From contig CAMCYP010000003.1 of the NCBI GenBank assembly GCA_945885345.1, forward strand, positions 86,150 to 150,149: 64,000 bases of DNA. The letters are read 5' to 3'. The stretch comes from Bordetella parapertussis (GTDB taxonomy: Bacteria; Pseudomonadota; Gammaproteobacteria; Burkholderiales; SG8-41). The number at the start of each line of letters is the position of its first letter. Position 1 is the first letter of the stretch. The notes below the pieces were generated by a model, which searched no databases, was not told the DNA's origin, and worked only from the letters and a program-made list of their open reading frames with translations. The position numbers and the translations under genes are program-made. Shown here one piece after another: positions 45,354 through 55,393 of this stretch.

Positions 45354-45378
45354 CTATTTGTTTTTATTGGTATTTTTA
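45343..45378 (-). repeat. A-rich recurrent motif at convergent gene ends
   Basis: Minus strand AATACCAATAAAAACAAATA and flanks match the 35176-35210 copy. Here it codes the ATP-grasp C-terminus (NTNKNK) and the adjacent stop codons of both convergent genes. Confidence 0.5.
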
Positions 45379-46406
45379 CGTCTGGCGCGCAGCTGCGCCG
45401 CGCTGATGATGCGCTTCAGCGCATCCGCGTAAGTCACCCCGGCGAAACACACATTGTTGCCCATCGCATGCGGATGCAGATCCGGGTTGGCATTGGCTTC
45501 AAGAAATACCAGGCGTCCATCCGGCGTCAGCCGGTAATCGACACGGCCGTAATCGCGCAGCTTCAGCGCATGGAATATCGCGCGGCTCGCAGAATCCACA
45601 TCCCGTTGCAGGTTGCGCGACAGTTTCGCGACGCGCCAGCGCACGCGCCAGCGGGTGCGGTACGCGCCGTCGTTTTTCAGTTTGTAAGACGCAAATTCCG
45701 GCGCGCCCTTGCCTTTGCGGCCGATCACCAGTTCCACCGCCGGCATCACCTCGGGTGTGCTGCCGAGCAGCGCAACATAGAGATCGCAGCCTTCGATGAA
45801 TTCTTCGCAGATCAGCGGCGCCGCCACGCGTCTGCGCAGCACGCGCACGCGCTGCACCAGCTCGCGTTCGTTCCTGACCAGTGAATTGCCGCGCACTTCG
45901 TCGGAACCATCACCGAACTGCGGTTTGACGATCAGCGGGTACGGCACCCGCGGATTGCGGATCGGGCCGCGCGGCGGAATCACGAAATGCCGCGGCACCC
46001 CGATACCGAGATCGGCGGCGATGTGTTTGGACAGCGCCTTGTCGCGCGCGAGCCGGAGACCGCTCAATCCGGTTCCGGTGTAGGGAATCTGCAGCAGGTC
46101 AAGCAGCCCGGCAATCGCCGCGTCCTGCCGGCGATCGCCATCCACGCATTCGGTGAGGTTGAACACCAGCCGCGGCTTCAGCGCGCGCAATTCGGCAATC
46201 ACCGGTTCCACGGCCGCGTCGAAGGGCACCACGGTGACGTTCAGGCGCTGCGCACGCAGCGCGTCCAGCAAATAGGCCTCGACACTGCTGCGTTCCGGCA
46301 CAAAACGGCCGGATGCCCGGCGTTCGCCGGCCTCGGCGTCAACCAGCAGCGCAATGTCGCAGCGCATATTATCGATTTTAAGTCGATCGATTTTCAGTCG
46401 CGCCAT
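45354..46406 (-). CDS. ATP-grasp protein, D-alanine-D-alanine-ligase-like
   Basis: 350 aa from ATG 46406; another ATG is 13 codons later (MRCDIALLVD). ATP-grasp core: VFNLTECVDGDRRQDAAIAGLLDLL, PYTGTGLSGLRLARDKALSKHI, PLIVKPQFGDGSDEV, EEFIEGCDLYVALLG and the metal site DYRLTPDGRLVFLEANANPDL. Similar to Ddl but with an unusual N-terminal tract KIDRLKID. It likely makes an amino-acid or peptide bond; Ddl function is not established. Divergent from a Bug receptor gene. Confidence 0.8.
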   Translation of the reverse strand: MARLKIDRLKIDNMRCDIALLVDAEAGERRASGRFVPERSSVEAYLLDALRAQRLNVTVVPFDAAVEPVIAELRALKPRLVFNLTECVDGDRRQDAAIAGLLDLLQIPYTGTGLSGLRLARDKALSKHIAADLGIGVPRHFVIPPRGPIRNPRVPYPLIVKPQFGDGSDEVRGNSLVRNERELVQRVRVLRRRVAAPLICEEFIEGCDLYVALLGSTPEVMPAVELVIGRKGKGAPEFASYKLKNDGAYRTRWRVRWRVAKLSRNLQRDVDSASRAIFHALKLRDYGRVDYRLTPDGRLVFLEANANPDLHPHAMGNNVCFAGVTYADALKRIISAAQLRARRKNTNKNK

Positions 46407-46531
46407 GGCCCAAATTGTAACCTGCCGCGGACTGCGCGCCCACGCATTGCGCTGTACACCGGTCGCTGCTATCTTCTGCACACCCGCGGACACGAATACC
46501 AAAAACCACCCGCCGCGCCATGGAGAAAAAA

Positions 46532-47503
46532 ATGAAACTGACTGCTTTTACGATTAAAACCATTGCAGCATCGGTGCTGGCATTTTCCACACTGGCATCC
46601 GGCACCGCCATCGCACAATCCTGCCCCGATAAAAACCTGCAGTACTGGCAGGCCTTTCCCGCCGGCGGTGAATCCGACATTTCGGCACGTCACCAGCAGC
46701 TGGTGCTGAAGAAAAAATGCCCCGCCATTGAAACCATCGTCCAGTACAAACCAGGTGCCGGCGGCGGCCTGATGTGGGCGCAGATCAACAGCATGCCGGC
46801 TGACGGCTACAACGTCATCGGCGTCAACCTGCCGCATATCGTGCTGCAACCCTTCGAAGGCCAGGTGCAGTACAAAACCGCGGACATCATGCCGGTCTAC
46901 TGGTTTCACTACACCCCCGATGCCATCGTCGTACCTCTCGACAGTCCGATCAAGTCCTTCCAGGACCTGGTCAAGGCGGCGAAGGCAACTCCGGAGAAGC
47001 TGACCTTCGCAGGGTCGGGCACCAACTCTGCGAACCACGCCGCGCACGTAAAACTCAACCAGGTGGCTGCGATCCGCACCACCTATGTACCGTTCAAGGG
47101 CACCGGCGACCTGACCTCCTCGGTGCTGGGCGGACACGTCACCGGGGCGATGACATACTCGGCGTTCGCGATCAACAACAAGACCAAGGTGCGCGCGCTG
47201 GCCGTCGCAATGGACAAGCGCCATCCGCTGATGCCGGATGTACCGACCTTCAAGGAACTGGGTTTCAACTGGGTGGACGGCGCCTACCGCGGCATCGGCA
47301 TGTCGAAATCGACGCCGCCGGAAGCGCGCAAGCGCATGTCCGACCTTTGGGCAGCACTCAACAATGAACCGGAGATGAAGGAACTCGCCGCCAAAAGCGG
47401 TTTTGAGCTGATCAACGTCGGCGTCGACAAGATGGATGCGTTCATGAAGGAACGCGTGCTGGCTTATACCGAAGTCGCCAAACGGATGGGACTTACCAAG
47501 TAA
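46532..47503 (+). CDS. TctC/Bug-family periplasmic receptor
   Basis: 323 aa from ATG 46532, with GGAG 7 nt upstream (an ATG 4 codons earlier overlaps it). Signal peptide MKLTAFTIKTIAASVLAFST, cleavage near AIA-Q. SCPDKNLQYWQAFPAGGESD, VQYKPGAGGGLMWAQ, YVPFKGTGDLTSSVLGG, VRALAVAMDKRHPL. A divergent Bug member starting with a Cys in the mature protein, so lipid anchoring is not excluded. No transport partner nearby. A terminator follows. Confidence 0.86.
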   Translation: MKLTAFTIKTIAASVLAFSTLASGTAIAQSCPDKNLQYWQAFPAGGESDISARHQQLVLKKKCPAIETIVQYKPGAGGGLMWAQINSMPADGYNVIGVNLPHIVLQPFEGQVQYKTADIMPVYWFHYTPDAIVVPLDSPIKSFQDLVKAAKATPEKLTFAGSGTNSANHAAHVKLNQVAAIRTTYVPFKGTGDLTSSVLGGHVTGAMTYSAFAINNKTKVRALAVAMDKRHPLMPDVPTFKELGFNWVDGAYRGIGMSKSTPPEARKRMSDLWAALNNEPEMKELAAKSGFELINVGVDKMDAFMKERVLAYTEVAKRMGLTK

Positions 47504-47524
47504 GGCCGCAGCAGCACAAAAACA

Positions 47525-47550
47525 AACGGGGCCCGCGGGCCCCGTTTTTT
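47525..47550. terminator. Intrinsic terminator between Bug and M24 genes
   Basis: Palindrome CGGGGCCCGCGGGCCCCG (47527-47544), followed by TTTTTT on the plus strand and preceded by AACAAA, so it can act both ways. Confidence 0.88.
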
Positions 47551-47570
47551 ATACCCTTTTATATTCGCTT

Positions 47571-48770
47571 TTATATTTTCTCACCGGAACGGAACAAGCC
47601 GCGCGGCGCACGGTGCAGCGGTTCGCAGCCGTCGCGCGTAATCCGCAGCAACTCGCCGACCTGCACGCCGGCGCGCTTCGATGTATCGGCTTCGGTGGTC
47701 ACTGGATTCGGCTGCACCACCACCGTCATGTTTTCCTCCAGCGTCATCTGCGGCAATGCGCGTCCGGCCATGCGGCTTTTGGTGCCGATGATGGGCTGGA
47801 AATAGCCGCCGCCAAAGCCGTGCACCAGATCATCGCAGACCGTGTAACCCTTCTGCTCGATCAGCCCGGTGGCATCCATGATTTCCTGCATCGTCGCGCC
47901 GTGGCGCAACACCCTGGTCACCGCATCAAAGGTCGCCTCGGCCGTTGCATGCAGATCAGCGTAGCGCGGCGTCGGGTCGGCATCGACCGTGAACGTGCGC
48001 AGAATCTGCCCCGGATAGTCCCACCAGAACGCCGACAGTTCGCAGAAAATCACGTCGCCCGCCTGTACTTTGCGCGGTGATGGATGCTGCGGCGGCACAT
48101 AAATGTGCGGCTGCGCCATAGCCGTCACTCCGATGTAGTGAATCATCGTCGTGCCGCCCAGCTTGACGTAGGCGCTTTCCACCAGCGCACCGAGTTCGCG
48201 CTCGTCCATGCCCACGCGCGTGCCCGCCACCAGCGCGCGCAACCCGGCATCCGACAGCGCTGCACCGATGCGCAGCCAGTCGATCTCCTCTTCCGACTTG
48301 CGCATGCGCAATTGCGTATATTCAGCATCAAGCAGCACCATCTCGAAGGCTGCTTCCAGTTGGCGGAATTTGGAAATCACCAGCGGCCCGATGATGCCGA
48401 CGCGTTTCGTGCCGCGACGCTGCAATTCGGCAATGGTTTTGGCGATGCCCTGGTGTTCCCCCCAGCGCACATCGACACCCACGGCGATTTTTTCACCCAG
48501 CGGAAAATGGTTATGCCATTCCATGTGCATGACCAATTGCTCGGCGGGTTTGAAAATGACATAAGCCTCCACCGTACCCGGCCAGCCGGTTATCCACTGC
48601 ACGGCATTGCCGGCGCGGTGGTCGGTGACCACCAGCAGGTGATCACAGCCGTGTTTTTCCATCAATACCGCGAGTGCCGCTTGGCGGCGGGCGTATTCCT
48701 TGTCGGAGAAGCGCGGATACTGCTGCTGCATGATTGCCTGCAGGCGCGGCTCGAGTTGCAGCGGATTCAT
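47571..48770 (-). CDS. M24-family creatinase/aminopeptidase-like protein, metal site altered
   Basis: 399 aa from ATG 48770 (GTG at 48776 is possible). N-terminal creatinase domain and C-terminal pita-bread fold. In M24 peptidases the first two metal Asp lie 11 residues apart; here they are Glu and Gln (CELSAFWWDYPGQILRT). The later Glu positions read VVQP and VGELL, so most ligands are lost, as in metal-free creatinase. It probably hydrolyses a C-N bond in a small compound. Start follows the AKR stop by 2 bp. Confidence 0.82.
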   Translation of the reverse strand: MNPLQLEPRLQAIMQQQYPRFSDKEYARRQAALAVLMEKHGCDHLLVVTDHRAGNAVQWITGWPGTVEAYVIFKPAEQLVMHMEWHNHFPLGEKIAVGVDVRWGEHQGIAKTIAELQRRGTKRVGIIGPLVISKFRQLEAAFEMVLLDAEYTQLRMRKSEEEIDWLRIGAALSDAGLRALVAGTRVGMDERELGALVESAYVKLGGTTMIHYIGVTAMAQPHIYVPPQHPSPRKVQAGDVIFCELSAFWWDYPGQILRTFTVDADPTPRYADLHATAEATFDAVTRVLRHGATMQEIMDATGLIEQKGYTVCDDLVHGFGGGYFQPIIGTKSRMAGRALPQMTLEENMTVVVQPNPVTTEADTSKRAGVQVGELLRITRDGCEPLHRAPRGLFRSGEKI

Positions 48771-48772
48771 GG

Positions 48773-49756
<984 letters not shown>

Positions 49757-49805
49757 TGCCCCATCTCTCCGCAAAAAACCATCTTCACACCCAGCCCCGG
49801 TTTTC

Positions 49806-49839
49806 AAAATAAAACGGGCGGCGCACATCGCACCGCCCG
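49806..49839 (-). terminator. Intrinsic terminator after the Bug gene
   Basis: Stem CGGGCGG / CCGCCCG (49815-49821, 49833-49839). On the minus strand it is followed by TTTTATTTTG. Lies just downstream of the Bug receptor stop. Confidence 0.8.
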
Positions 49840-49857
49840 CACGCAACAAGCCACCGC

Positions 49858-50820
49858 TTATTGCGGTTTGATCCCGGCAGCCTTGAGGATTGTTGACGCG
49901 CTTTTGATCTCCTCATGCACGAATTTCGAAAATTGTGCGGGAGTCATGTCCATCGGATCGTTGCCCAGTCCCGCTAGCTTGCTGCGGACCGCAGGATCAG
50001 CCGCGGCAGTCTTGATCGACGCAGCGATCCTTTCGACGATCGCCGGCGGCACGCCCCTGGGCGCCCAGATACCAAACCACAGAGAAAAATCAAAACCGGG
50101 AACACCGGATTCCGCCACCGTCGGCACGTTGGGCAGCACGCTCGAACGCTTGATCGTGCTGACCGCCAGTCCGCGCACCTTGCCGCCCTGTATGAATCCC
50201 ATCACGGCCGAAATCGGTGCGAAATAGAAATCCACGCGCCCGCCGACGATGTCTGTCAGCACCTCGCCCGATCCCTTGTACGGGATATGGTTGACGTTGA
50301 TCTTGGCCATCAGCTTGAATTTCTCGAGATTCAGGTGCGTACCGCTGCCGATGCCGGCGGACGCAAAATTGATCGTGCCGGGTTTTGCCTTGGCCGCAGT
50401 GATCAGGTCCTGCACCGACTTGTAGCTGGCGCTCGGATTGGTCACCAGCACGTTGGGTTGCTGCGCAAGCGGGCCGATGTCGACAAAATCCTTCTCGGTG
50501 TCATAGGGCAGCTTGGCGTACAGCGACGGATTGACCGTGTGCCCGGATGAATGCATCAACAGCGTGTAGCCGTCAGGATTGGCATGCGCTGCAATCGCCC
50601 CGGCGATCGAACCACCGGCGCCCGGGCGGTTGTCCGCCAGCACCGTCTGCCCCCACATCTCCGTCCATTTCTGGGTGTAGATCCGCCCCACGATGTCGGT
50701 GGCGCTGCCCGGCGGGAATGACACGATGAAACGCACCGGCTTGGTCGGAAAATCCGCAGCAAAAGCCTGGACCGCACAAACTGCAAACAACGCAAATCCG
50801 ATTCTGATGATCGTTTTCAT
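49858..50820 (-). CDS. TctC/Bug-family periplasmic receptor
   Basis: 320 aa. Signal MKTIIRIGFALFAVCAVQAF, cleavage after FAA. FPTKPVRFIVSFPPGSATDI, QTVLADNRPGAGG, NPDGYTLLMHSSG, VNHIPYKGSGEVLTDIVGG, VRGLAVSTIKR, VAESGVPGFDFSLWFG. Typical Bug. About 24 bp downstream of the 3-hydroxyisobutyrate-dehydrogenase-like gene on the same strand, probably one operon. Confidence 0.92.
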   Translation of the reverse strand: MKTIIRIGFALFAVCAVQAFAADFPTKPVRFIVSFPPGSATDIVGRIYTQKWTEMWGQTVLADNRPGAGGSIAGAIAAHANPDGYTLLMHSSGHTVNPSLYAKLPYDTEKDFVDIGPLAQQPNVLVTNPSASYKSVQDLITAAKAKPGTINFASAGIGSGTHLNLEKFKLMAKINVNHIPYKGSGEVLTDIVGGRVDFYFAPISAVMGFIQGGKVRGLAVSTIKRSSVLPNVPTVAESGVPGFDFSLWFGIWAPRGVPPAIVERIAASIKTAAADPAVRSKLAGLGNDPMDMTPAQFSKFVHEEIKSASTILKAAGIKPQ

Positions 50821-50843
50821 GGCGCTACTCCTCCTGTGTGACG

Positions 50844-51767
50844 TTAAAGTCCGTCGCCGATATTCACGTTCTCCGGCTTCAATTCGATGCCTGATGCCTT
50901 GGCCTGCAGCAACAGCAATTGCGAGAAGTCCTGATCATAACCGTGGCCGATGAGGGTTTGCACCAGATCGCGCGTAACGGCCGTGGTCGGCATCGGCACG
51001 CCATAGGTGCGGCCGGCGGCGAGGCCCAGGTCGATGTCCTTGCGCAGCAGTTCCGGCGTGAAGGTCACGTGAAAATCGAGGTTGGACAGCGCCGGGGTCT
51101 TGTAGGTGGTAAACATCGAACCCATCACGCTTTTGTTGAGGAAATCGAGGAAGGCATGGCGCTGCATGCCGGCTTTTTCGGCGAGCACGGTGATTTCGCA
51201 CAGGTTCTGGATCACCACGCCGAGCATCACGTTGTGGCAGATCTTGGCGATGCGCGACAGTTCGCCGTCGCCGACATAGGACACGCCGCGGCCGATGGCC
51301 TCCAGGTACGGGCTCACTGCATCAAAGGCAGCCTTCGGACCGGAAGCGACCACAGTCAGCTTGCCGGCCTTGATGACCTTGGCATTGCCCGATACCGGCG
51401 AGGCCAGGAACTGGATGCCCTTCTCCGCCAGCTTGGCGCGAATCTCGGCGGATTCCTCCAGCGAGATCGAGGTGCTGTCGACAATGATTTTCGGCTTGCC
51501 GCCCTTGGACATCACACCATTCTCGCCGAACAGCACTTCCTTGACGTCCTTGCCGGTGGACACCATGGTGAACACGATGTCGCAGCCGGCGAGATCGGTC
51601 AGGTTATCGGCAACTTTCGCGCCGGATTTCGCCAGCGGCTCGGCCTTCGATTTGGTGCGGTTCCACACCGTGATGTCGCAACCCGCTTTCGCCAGCCGCT
51701 CCGCCATTGCATAACCCATGCGGCCGATACCGATCCAGCCGAGTTTGTGTTGTTTCATGTTTGCCAT
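50844..51767 (-). CDS. 3-hydroxyisobutyrate-dehydrogenase-family oxidoreductase
   Basis: 307 aa. Rossmann GWIGIGRMGYAMAERLAKAG, WNRTKSKAEPL, substrate loop ASPVSGN (122-128; usual SGG has Asn for Gly) and catalytic Lys175 in IAKICHNVM. Acts on 2- or 3-hydroxy acids with NAD(P). In an operon with a Bug receptor and the 2-oxoacid dehydrogenase genes, so it probably feeds a carboxylic-acid breakdown route. Confidence 0.9.
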   Translation of the reverse strand: MANMKQHKLGWIGIGRMGYAMAERLAKAGCDITVWNRTKSKAEPLAKSGAKVADNLTDLAGCDIVFTMVSTGKDVKEVLFGENGVMSKGGKPKIIVDSTSISLEESAEIRAKLAEKGIQFLASPVSGNAKVIKAGKLTVVASGPKAAFDAVSPYLEAIGRGVSYVGDGELSRIAKICHNVMLGVVIQNLCEITVLAEKAGMQRHAFLDFLNKSVMGSMFTTYKTPALSNLDFHVTFTPELLRKDIDLGLAAGRTYGVPMPTTAVTRDLVQTLIGHGYDQDFSQLLLLQAKASGIELKPENVNIGDGL

Positions 51768-51822
51768 ATCATTTTTCCTTATGCTTTATCTGTAACCAAT
51801 CACCAATTACCAGTCACCGCTT

Positions 51823-53064
51823 TCAGGCCGAAAGCGCCTGCTCCCAGTTGCGCGTCTCGATCGCGGTTTTGACCTCGGCCAGGAACGCCGCCGAATAGGA
51901 ACCATCCACTGCGCGGTGATCGAAGCTCTGTGCCAGCACGCCCACCGGACGGATCGCGATCGAATCGCCTTCAGGACCTTCGATGACCACCGGCTTTTTG
52001 CGGATGCCGTCAGCGGACAGGATCGCTACCTGTGGCTGGTTGATGATGGGCGCGGTGATCACGGTGCCGAAAGCACCATTGTTGGTGATGGTATAGGTGC
52101 CCTCGGTCATTTCATCGGGGCTCAGCTTGCCAGCGCGCGCGCGCTGCGCGAGATCGTTAATTTCCTTCGCGATCTGCGGCAGCGATTTGGCCGGCACGTC
52201 CTTCAGCACCGGCACCAGCAGGCCGTCGAAATTGAGGTCGACCGCAATACCGATGTTGATCCGGCGATGCAGTGCCAGGCCGTCGCCCTGCAGGCTGGCG
52301 TTGAGCTTGGGAAACTTGCCCAGTGCAATCGACACCGCGCGCACGATGAACGGCAGGTAGGTCAGCGCAAAACCCTCACGCCGTTTCCACTCGGCGCCAT
52401 GCAGCTTGCGCGCGGCTTCAACGCGATGGAAATCGGCCTCGACCACCTGCAGCACATGCGGCGCGGTATGCCAGGATTTCGCGGTGTTTTCGGCGACGCG
52501 CTTGCGCACGCTGTTGAAAGTGATGCTCTGCCCTGCCGCTACCGGTGCAGGCGCCGGCGCAGCAGCGGCGGCAACCGGATGGGCGCCGCCGCGACGGGCG
52601 ATGAATTCGGTGACGTCTTCGCGGGTAATACGGCCATCGCGGCCGGTGCCGGTGATATCCGCCGGATTCAGGCTGTGTTCCGCAACCAGTCGTCGCACCA
52701 CTGGTGACAGTCGGTCGGCCGCATTCACCTTCGATAAGGGGGACGGCGCACGGAGGGGCGTGTGCGCAGCTGAAACTGCCGCAGCGACCGGAGCCGCAAC
52801 AACAGCAGCCTGCGCCGCAGGCTTCGCCGTCCCTGCTTCACGGATCACCGCCAGCCTTGCACCGACCTTGGCAACTATGCCCTCAGCCACCACAATCTCG
52901 GCGATGACCCCGGCCACCGGCGACGGGATTTCGGTGCTGACCTTGTCGGTTTCAACATCAAACAAGGTCTCATCAGCCTTGATCGTGTCGCCGACCTTTT
53001 TGTACCACTTGGTGACTACGCCCTCGGCAACGGTTTCGCCGAGCTGCGGCATGATTACATCCAT
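51823..53064 (-). CDS. 2-oxo acid dehydrogenase E2 (dihydrolipoyl acyltransferase)
   Basis: 413 aa. Lipoyl domain with lipoyl-Lys41 (ETDKVSTEIPSP), an Ala/Pro linker, an E3/E1-binding domain (SPVVRRLVAEHSLNPADITG, TGRDGRITREDV), then the catalytic domain with His383 and Asp387 in FDHRAVDGSYSA. Transfers the acyl group from E1 to CoA. Downstream of E1beta with a repeat-containing 183-bp gap. E3 (dihydrolipoamide dehydrogenase) is not in the window. Confidence 0.93.
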   Translation of the reverse strand: MDVIMPQLGETVAEGVVTKWYKKVGDTIKADETLFDVETDKVSTEIPSPVAGVIAEIVVAEGIVAKVGARLAVIREAGTAKPAAQAAVVAAPVAAAVSAAHTPLRAPSPLSKVNAADRLSPVVRRLVAEHSLNPADITGTGRDGRITREDVTEFIARRGGAHPVAAAAAPAPAPVAAGQSITFNSVRKRVAENTAKSWHTAPHVLQVVEADFHRVEAARKLHGAEWKRREGFALTYLPFIVRAVSIALGKFPKLNASLQGDGLALHRRINIGIAVDLNFDGLLVPVLKDVPAKSLPQIAKEINDLAQRARAGKLSPDEMTEGTYTITNNGAFGTVITAPIINQPQVAILSADGIRKKPVVIEGPEGDSIAIRPVGVLAQSFDHRAVDGSYSAAFLAEVKTAIETRNWEQALSA

Positions 53065-53112
53065 TCGCTACTCCTGAAATCGTTTACTGCCAAGACGCTA
53101 AAAACCTTTTTT

Positions 53113-53238
53113 ACCGCCAAGACGCCAAGAGCGCCAAGAAGGGCAAAAACCAGAACCTGACAAAAACCGTTCAGAAACAAACTCTGCTTGTTGTACATGT
53201 TGTTTGCTTTTCCTTGGCGATCTTGGCGTCTTGGCGGT
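53113..53238. repeat. Inverted repeats of the CCGCCAAGACGCCAAG family, between E1beta and E2
   Basis: Left ACCGCCAAGACGCCAAGAG.. (53113-53142), right ..TCTTGGCGTCTTGGCGGT (53212-53238). The arms are imperfect inverse copies separated by about 70 bp. A related element lies at 55265-55383. Confidence 0.75.
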
Positions 53239-53247
53239 CAACCGGTG

Positions 53248-54225
53248 TTAGTCAATCTTTTCCACGAGTTCGCGCACGATGCGCTCCACCGACGGAACCG
53301 TGTTGTCTTCCAGTCGGTCAGCGGACGGCAGCGGGATATGCGGCGTGGTAATGCGGATGATCGGGCCGTCGAGCTCCCAGAAGCACTCGTCGGCGATGAT
53401 CGAAGCGATTTCAGCACCCCAGCCGCAGAGCCGCGGGTTTTCTTCGATGGTCACCAGCCGACCGGTCGCCGCAACTTCTGCGAGGATGGTCACGGTGTCC
53501 AGCGGCACCAGCGAACGCACGTCGATCACGGTGCAGGAAATGCCGTGTTCTTTCTCGAGAATTTCCGCCGCGGCCAGCGCGCGATGCACCATCAGTGCCA
53601 GCGCGACGATGGTGCAGTCCTTGCCCCGGCGCAGCACGCGTGCCTTGCCCAGTTCATCGACATGCTCGCCGTCGGGCACTTCGCCCTTGAACGGGTACAG
53701 CGATTTCTGCTCGAACACCAGCACCGGGTCGTCGCTGCGCACTGCCGCAGCAATCAGGCCTTTGACGTCGGCGGGAAACGCCGGCGCCACGACCTTGATG
53801 CCGGGAATCATCATTGCCCAGTTCTCCACCGACTGTGAGTGCTGCGCACCGAAGCGTGAGCCCGCGCCGTTGGCGGTGCGGATCACCAGCGGCATCTGCA
53901 CCTGACCATTGGTCATGTAACGCGATTTCGCAATCTCGTTGGCGACAATGTCCCAGCACACCGCAAGAAAATCCGAAAACATGATTTCGGCAATCGGCCT
54001 GAGCCCCGTCATCGCAGCACCCATCGCAGCACCGAGGATCGCCTGCTCCGAAATCGGGCAGTCGCGCACGCGCTTCTCACCGAATTTGTCGAGCAGCCCG
54101 ACCGTCGCCTTGAACACGCCACCGGCATGCGCCACGTCTTCACCCAGAAACACCACGCGTTCATCACGCTCCATTTCCTGCGCGATACCCGCAGCCACCG
54201 CGTCGCGGTAAGTCAGTTCCGCCAT
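53248..54225 (-). CDS. 2-oxo acid dehydrogenase E1 component beta subunit
   Basis: 325 aa. ELTYRDAVAAGIAQEMERDE, VVFLGEDVAHAGGVFKATVG, RDCPISEQAILGAAMGAAM (the TPP-activating Glu region), then GSRFGAQHSQSVENWAMMIPG and VPLDTVTILAEVAATGRLVTIEEN. With E1alpha it decarboxylates a 2-oxo acid such as pyruvate, acetoin or branched acids; specificity is unclear. Its ATG overlaps the E1alpha stop by 13 bp. Confidence 0.92.
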   Translation of the reverse strand: MAELTYRDAVAAGIAQEMERDERVVFLGEDVAHAGGVFKATVGLLDKFGEKRVRDCPISEQAILGAAMGAAMTGLRPIAEIMFSDFLAVCWDIVANEIAKSRYMTNGQVQMPLVIRTANGAGSRFGAQHSQSVENWAMMIPGIKVVAPAFPADVKGLIAAAVRSDDPVLVFEQKSLYPFKGEVPDGEHVDELGKARVLRRGKDCTIVALALMVHRALAAAEILEKEHGISCTVIDVRSLVPLDTVTILAEVAATGRLVTIEENPRLCGWGAEIASIIADECFWELDGPIIRITTPHIPLPSADRLEDNTVPSVERIVRELVEKID

Positions 54226-55238
54226 GCGGCACCCCCGTCAGCCCACACATGTTGATAAATGCCGTCCAGCGACGGCGGCGCCGAGGCCTTGGCGGCTTCG
54301 GTCGCCTCATTCACCTGCTGCATCACTTCACCTTCGATATCGGTCAGCGTGGCTTCAACGATGCCCAGGCCGAGCAGACGCTCGCGGTAAATTTTGATCG
54401 GGTCGCGTTCCAGCCATTTCTCCAGCTCGCCTTCCGGCCGGTACTTGCCCGGATCAGCGCGCGAATGGCCGGAGTGGCGATAGGTCATCGCCTCGATCAG
54501 CGCCGGCCCGCCGCCCTTGCGCGCGCGCTCAATATATTTGGTCGCCGTGCGATACATCACATCCACATCGTTGCCATCCACGACGATTTTTTCGAGGTTG
54601 TAGGCTCCGGCACGATCCGCCGCCGGGTGCTCGACCGCAGTCACCGTGCTGATCGGCGTGTATTCCATATAGAGGTTGTTTTCGCAAACAAAAATCACCG
54701 GCAGCTTCCACACCACCGAGAAATTCAGCGCTTCGTGGAAAGCCCCGATGTTGGTGGTGCCATCACCGAAGAAACACACGGCGACCTGTTCGGTGCCGCG
54801 GTACTGCGCGCTCCACGCCGCACCCGCCGCCACTGGCAGATGCGCGCCGATGATGGCGTAGGACCCCATCGCGCCTTTGCTGACATCGGTCAGGTGCATG
54901 GAGCCGCCCTTGCCACCGAGCAGGCCGCATTCACGCCCCATCAATTCGCCGAGCACGCCGGTCATCGATGCGCCGCGCGCCAGCGTATGGGCATGGCCAC
55001 GATAAGTACAGAACGTATAGTCATCCGGTCGCATCGCCACGCCGAAGGCCGCGGCAATCGCTTCCTGCCCGAGCGACAGATGGCTGGTGCCCTTGATCAG
55101 ATTCTGCAGGAACAGGTCATAGGCACGTTTTTCGCACAGCCGCAGTTCCAGCTGCATGCGGAACAGTTCGAGCCGGATATCGCGGCCGATGTCGTCTTCC
55201 GCTGCGGCGGATTTTTTGCTTTTCACTTTGGTATCCAA
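54213..55238 (-). CDS. 2-oxo acid dehydrogenase E1 component alpha subunit
   Basis: About 341 aa from TTG 55238, which has GAGG 6 nt upstream; a TTG at 55250 is the other option. SLGQEAIAAAFGVAMRPDDY, TYRGHAHTLARGASMTGVLG, GKGGSMHLTD, the TPP motif GDGTTNIGAFHEALNFS, and GHSRADPGKYR with the regulatory-loop Ser/Tyr region. Non-ATG start and weak conservation of the N-terminal tail leave the start uncertain. First gene of the E1alpha-E1beta-E2 run. Confidence 0.9.
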   Translation of the reverse strand: MDTKVKSKKSAAAEDDIGRDIRLELFRMQLELRLCEKRAYDLFLQNLIKGTSHLSLGQEAIAAAFGVAMRPDDYTFCTYRGHAHTLARGASMTGVLGELMGRECGLLGGKGGSMHLTDVSKGAMGSYAIIGAHLPVAAGAAWSAQYRGTEQVAVCFFGDGTTNIGAFHEALNFSVVWKLPVIFVCENNLYMEYTPISTVTAVEHPAADRAGAYNLEKIVVDGNDVDVMYRTATKYIERARKGGGPALIEAMTYRHSGHSRADPGKYRPEGELEKWLERDPIKIYRERLLGLGIVEATLTDIEGEVMQQVNEATEAAKASAPPSLDGIYQHVWADGGAAWRN

Positions 55239-55264
55239 ATTTGACCTCAATTCAAGAACTGTTT

Positions 55265-55383
55265 ACCGCCAAGAGCGCCAAGAAAACCAATCAAAATTTA
55301 AAAACGAAAAAGTTTTTTGTTTTTGCTCTTCTTGGCGCTCTTGGCGCACCCGTCGAGCGGGTATTAAAAAGAATCTTGGCGGT
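55265..55383. repeat. Inverted repeats of the CCGCCAAG family, upstream of E1alpha
   Basis: ACCGCCAAGAGCGCCAAGAA at 55265-55284, with inverted TTCTTGGCGCTCTTGGCG at 55329-55346 and TCTTGGCGGT at 55374-55383. Same family as 53113-53238; fills most of the gap between E1alpha and the M24 gene. Confidence 0.75.
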
Positions 55384-55393
55384 GAAATGATTT

